64,000 bases of DNA from SHVO01 sp041905795 (GTDB lineage: Bacteria; Pseudomonadota; Alphaproteobacteria; Rhodospirillales; Rhodospirillaceae): positions 1 to 64,000 of the forward strand of contig JAYRKL010000017.1 of the NCBI GenBank assembly GCA_041905795.1, in the 5' to 3' direction. The notes below the pieces were generated by a model that had not been told where the DNA came from, did not search any database, and worked only from the letters and a program-made list of their open reading frames with translations. Positions within the stretch are counted from its first letter, which is position 1. Each line of letters starts with the position of its first letter. The position numbers were made by a program, and so were the translations under genes. This document shows, piece after piece, positions 62,359 to 64,000 of the stretch.

Positions 62359-62413
62359 AGCATGTTAGGCCGAAGTGGAAACCGGTTCGGCCGGTCAACA
62401 TGCGACCAAACAG
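62358..62413 (+). repeat. Palindromic repeat, copy D
   Basis: Hairpin 1 (62360-62403): outer GCATGTT/AACATGC, inner CCGAA/TTCGG, centre GTGGAAACCGG. The linker GCGACCAAACA follows. The second hairpin seen in copies A-C is missing; the unit ends at the convergent stop codon at 62417. Confidence 0.85.
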
Positions 62414-62416
62414 AGT

Positions 62417-63526
62417 CTAGCGTGCCGGCCGTTCGCCGCGGGGCGCGCCGGGCTGTTCCGCCACCTGCTTGTCCGGATGCACGATATAGACCTGGGCGAA
62501 CTTCACATCCATCGCCGAGGAGATGGATGTGTTGCGGCCCTTGGCGTCCGGATGCCCATCGGCCAGGCGATTGAGCGCGCGCCACAGCGACGGCGACGAC
62601 ACCTGGCCATAGTTCTGGTGATGAGTGGCCCAGCCGTTGTTGAGCTGCAGGTACCAGGCCCACACATCCGAATAGCCGCCGATGAAACCCTGCGCCATGT
62701 CGGGCGTCAGGGTCAGGCGGAAACGGGCGTCCTTCATCTTGTAGGTGCCGGTGGAATCGAAGGCGATGCTCTCGGCGACGCTGAAGTCGCCGGGCACGGT
62801 TTCCAGCACGCCGTTCCTGATACGGCCCTTGAAAGCGTGGATGAACTCCTTGCCCCAGCGCATGTCGACGCGCTGGGTGCTGCCCGGCAGGTAGCTGTCG
62901 CCGGTGGCGTCGCCCGCCAGGCTGTCGAGGCCGCGGTAGGTGGTGACGGTGACGTCGTCGTCGTTGACCATGTCGTCGACGTCGGTGATTTCGATCAGCA
63001 GCCGGTTGAAGGCGTAGCGGCGCATGGCGTTCTCCTCATAGAACGACATGTAGGGCTGTGAATTGTTGTAGCCGGCGAGGCAGCCGATGGCGCGGTAGAG
63101 CTGGTTGTCGATGCCCTTCTCGCCATCGGGGCTGGTGAAATCGTTGGGCCCCACCTTGCCGTCGAGATTGAGGCCCGTGCCGACCGTGCCTTCGACGGTG
63201 TAGAACGGGTAAGGCTCGGGCCCCAGGGACGGGTGCCAGGTGTCGCCTTCCCATTTCAACTGCGTGTCGAGCACCGTGCGCTGGGTGCCGTCCTCGGGGT
63301 AGAGGCGCTTGAACTGCTCGCGCTCGCCTTCGTTGACGCCGTGGGGGCATTCCTGCTTGGCGCCGGGCGTGGTGTAGACCGCCCATTTACGGTGGGTGAG
63401 CACATAGCCGATGGTGCGGCTCTTCACGCCGGCGGTGGCGGCGCCCGGCTCGGCGGACGCGGGCTGTGCGGCGAGCGCCGCGGCCAACGTCGTGGCAATC
63501 AGGGCAAAACCAACAACCGGCTTCAT
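62417..63526 (-). CDS. Exported protein of unknown function (369 aa)
   Basis: Not recognised. The signal peptide (ending ALAAQPASAEP) is followed by a mostly beta-rich protein with KSRTIGYVLTHRKWAVY, NLDGKVGPNDFTSPDGEKGI, DNQLYRAIGCLAG, and MSFYEENAMRRYAFNRLLIE. C-terminal SSPSLWRALNRLADGHPDAK recurs in relatives I vaguely recall from Alphaproteobacteria and Myxobacteria. The start at 63526 has GGAG nine bases upstream. Convergent with the Rossmann protein. Confidence 0.7.
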   Translation of the reverse strand: MKPVVGFALIATTLAAALAAQPASAEPGAATAGVKSRTIGYVLTHRKWAVYTTPGAKQECPHGVNEGEREQFKRLYPEDGTQRTVLDTQLKWEGDTWHPSLGPEPYPFYTVEGTVGTGLNLDGKVGPNDFTSPDGEKGIDNQLYRAIGCLAGYNNSQPYMSFYEENAMRRYAFNRLLIEITDVDDMVNDDDVTVTTYRGLDSLAGDATGDSYLPGSTQRVDMRWGKEFIHAFKGRIRNGVLETVPGDFSVAESIAFDSTGTYKMKDARFRLTLTPDMAQGFIGGYSDVWAWYLQLNNGWATHHQNYGQVSSPSLWRALNRLADGHPDAKGRNTSISSAMDVKFAQVYIVHPDKQVAEQPGAPRGERPAR

Positions 63527-63611
63527 GGGCGAACTCCGCGCGGGCACTAATGGGACTAGTCTACATGGTGCCGGGGCGCCGGGCATCCGGGAAGCGACAT
63601 CCCCCTGAAAT

Positions 63612-63634
63612 GTTGTTTAGCCCTGCTAAACAAC
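63612..63634. other. Perfect 10-bp hairpin in the 200-bp gap
   Basis: GTTGTTTAGC (63612-63621) pairs with GCTAAACAAC (63625-63634) around CCT. It lies in the divergent upstream region of the last two genes and looks like an operator for a dimeric regulator rather than a terminator. Confidence 0.55.
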
Positions 63635-63691
63635 GATAATTTGAGACACGAAGTCCTGCGGGGCGCGTTGCGGCCATGGTAAAGTCCGCAT

Positions 63692-63719
63692 GGATTTTAA
63701 AGCGGGGATTTTAAAGCGG
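63692..63719 (+). repeat. 14-bp tandem duplication before the last gene
   Basis: GGATTTTAAAGCGG is present twice head-to-tail (63692-63705 and 63706-63719). The next bases give GGACGAG, the ribosome-binding site of the final gene. Confidence 0.85.
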
Positions 63720-63726
63720 GGACGAG

Positions 63727-64000
63727 ATGCGGCAGTTTTCGATGGTACTTCTGGTCGCGGTGGTTTGCGCCGGAACGGCGACTGCCGCCCCCGGTGAGCG
63801 CTACCGCCCGGCCGTGGCGGACCTGGAAGACTATGTCCGCGATCCGCTGCCGCCGGGTTTTTCCGTGCAGCACACCGATGTCGATGGCCCGGTGTTCGTG
63901 GATGAGACCGGACTGACGCTCTACACTTGGCCGCTCAACTCGCTGCGCAACGGCTCGGGCGGCGAACAGAAGGACGGCAAGCCCGCCTGCACCGACACCA
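63727..64000 (+). CDS. Exported COG4315/Lipoprotein_15-like protein (partial)
   Basis: The reading frame is open to the window end (91 residues). It has a signal peptide (MRQFSMVLLVAVVCAGTATA) and a segment FVDETGLTLYTWPLNSLRNG ... PACTDT, close to the G-x-TLY-x(W/F) ... C pattern of secreted repeat/COG4315 proteins. GGGGACGAG precedes the ATG. The 3' part is missing, so the repeat number is unknown. Confidence 0.7.
   Translation, partial: MRQFSMVLLVAVVCAGTATAAPGERYRPAVADLEDYVRDPLPPGFSVQHTDVDGPVFVDETGLTLYTWPLNSLRNGSGGEQKDGKPACTDT

Overview
The window is about 64 kb of high-GC DNA from an alphaproteobacterial chromosome. The evidence is the gene order ispB-type synthase / DUF2007 / tRNA1(Val)-type methyltransferase / SppA-like protease / zinc-ribbon protein / glyQ / glyS / ppdK, the phoU-phoB pair, DUF2336 and DUF2239 proteins, and dispersed palindromes like those of Rhizobiales-type genomes. 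Order and genus cannot be fixed from the sequence. Coding density is high, and most long antisense reading frames are GC-driven shadows.

Layout. 0.1-4.4 kb: a diguanylate cyclase with a histone-H1-like lysine-rich tail, transketolase and ribulose-phosphate epimerase. 4.49-7.87 kb: an intact IS1-like element with 8-bp target duplications and terminal inverted repeats. It carries a DUF5343-type protein, a small divergent gene, a serine-type tRNA gene with a valine (UAC) anticodon, the transposase and an NYN-domain nuclease. 8-13 kb: phoU-phoB, apt, an SDF-family symporter, a DUF2336 protein and a glyoxalase. 13.2-16.9 kb: a 1233-residue pilin-like, LamG and glycine-rich surface protein. 17-28 kb: a CbpA-like DnaJ, cardiolipin synthase, envelope and exported proteins, and two lipid-linked glycosylation enzymes. 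27.9-29.2 kb: a 52-residue Tat-type peptide ending in nine lysines, followed by a Cys-rich protein that may modify it. 29.3-33.3 kb: a TonB-dependent receptor, a 2OG-Fe(II) oxygenase and a methyltransferase. 33.4-44.1 kb: the conserved tRNA-Pro to glyQS block, ending in a pyruvate phosphate dikinase that starts with a Cro/YdaS-like helix-turn-helix. 44-53 kb: an aldo/keto reductase, ygfZ, and a glycan cluster (three glycosyltransferases, asparagine synthase, dihydroorotase). 53.1 kb: a consensus parS centromere site inside a 50-bp palindrome. 53.2-64 kb: a large exported hydrolase, an HtrA/DegP protease, a second aldo/keto reductase, cysTWA sulfate transport and several exported proteins. The last gene runs off the window.

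The strongest candidates for something new are (1) the IS1-like element with its missense-type tRNA and NYN nuclease, (2) the HTH-PPDK fusion with a structured dyad ahead of it, (3) the Tat-peptide / Cys-rich enzyme pair, (4) the parS-centred 50-bp palindrome, and (5) a four-copy family of two-part palindromic repeats with compensated stems at gene ends. All calls were made by reading the sequence, without database searches.
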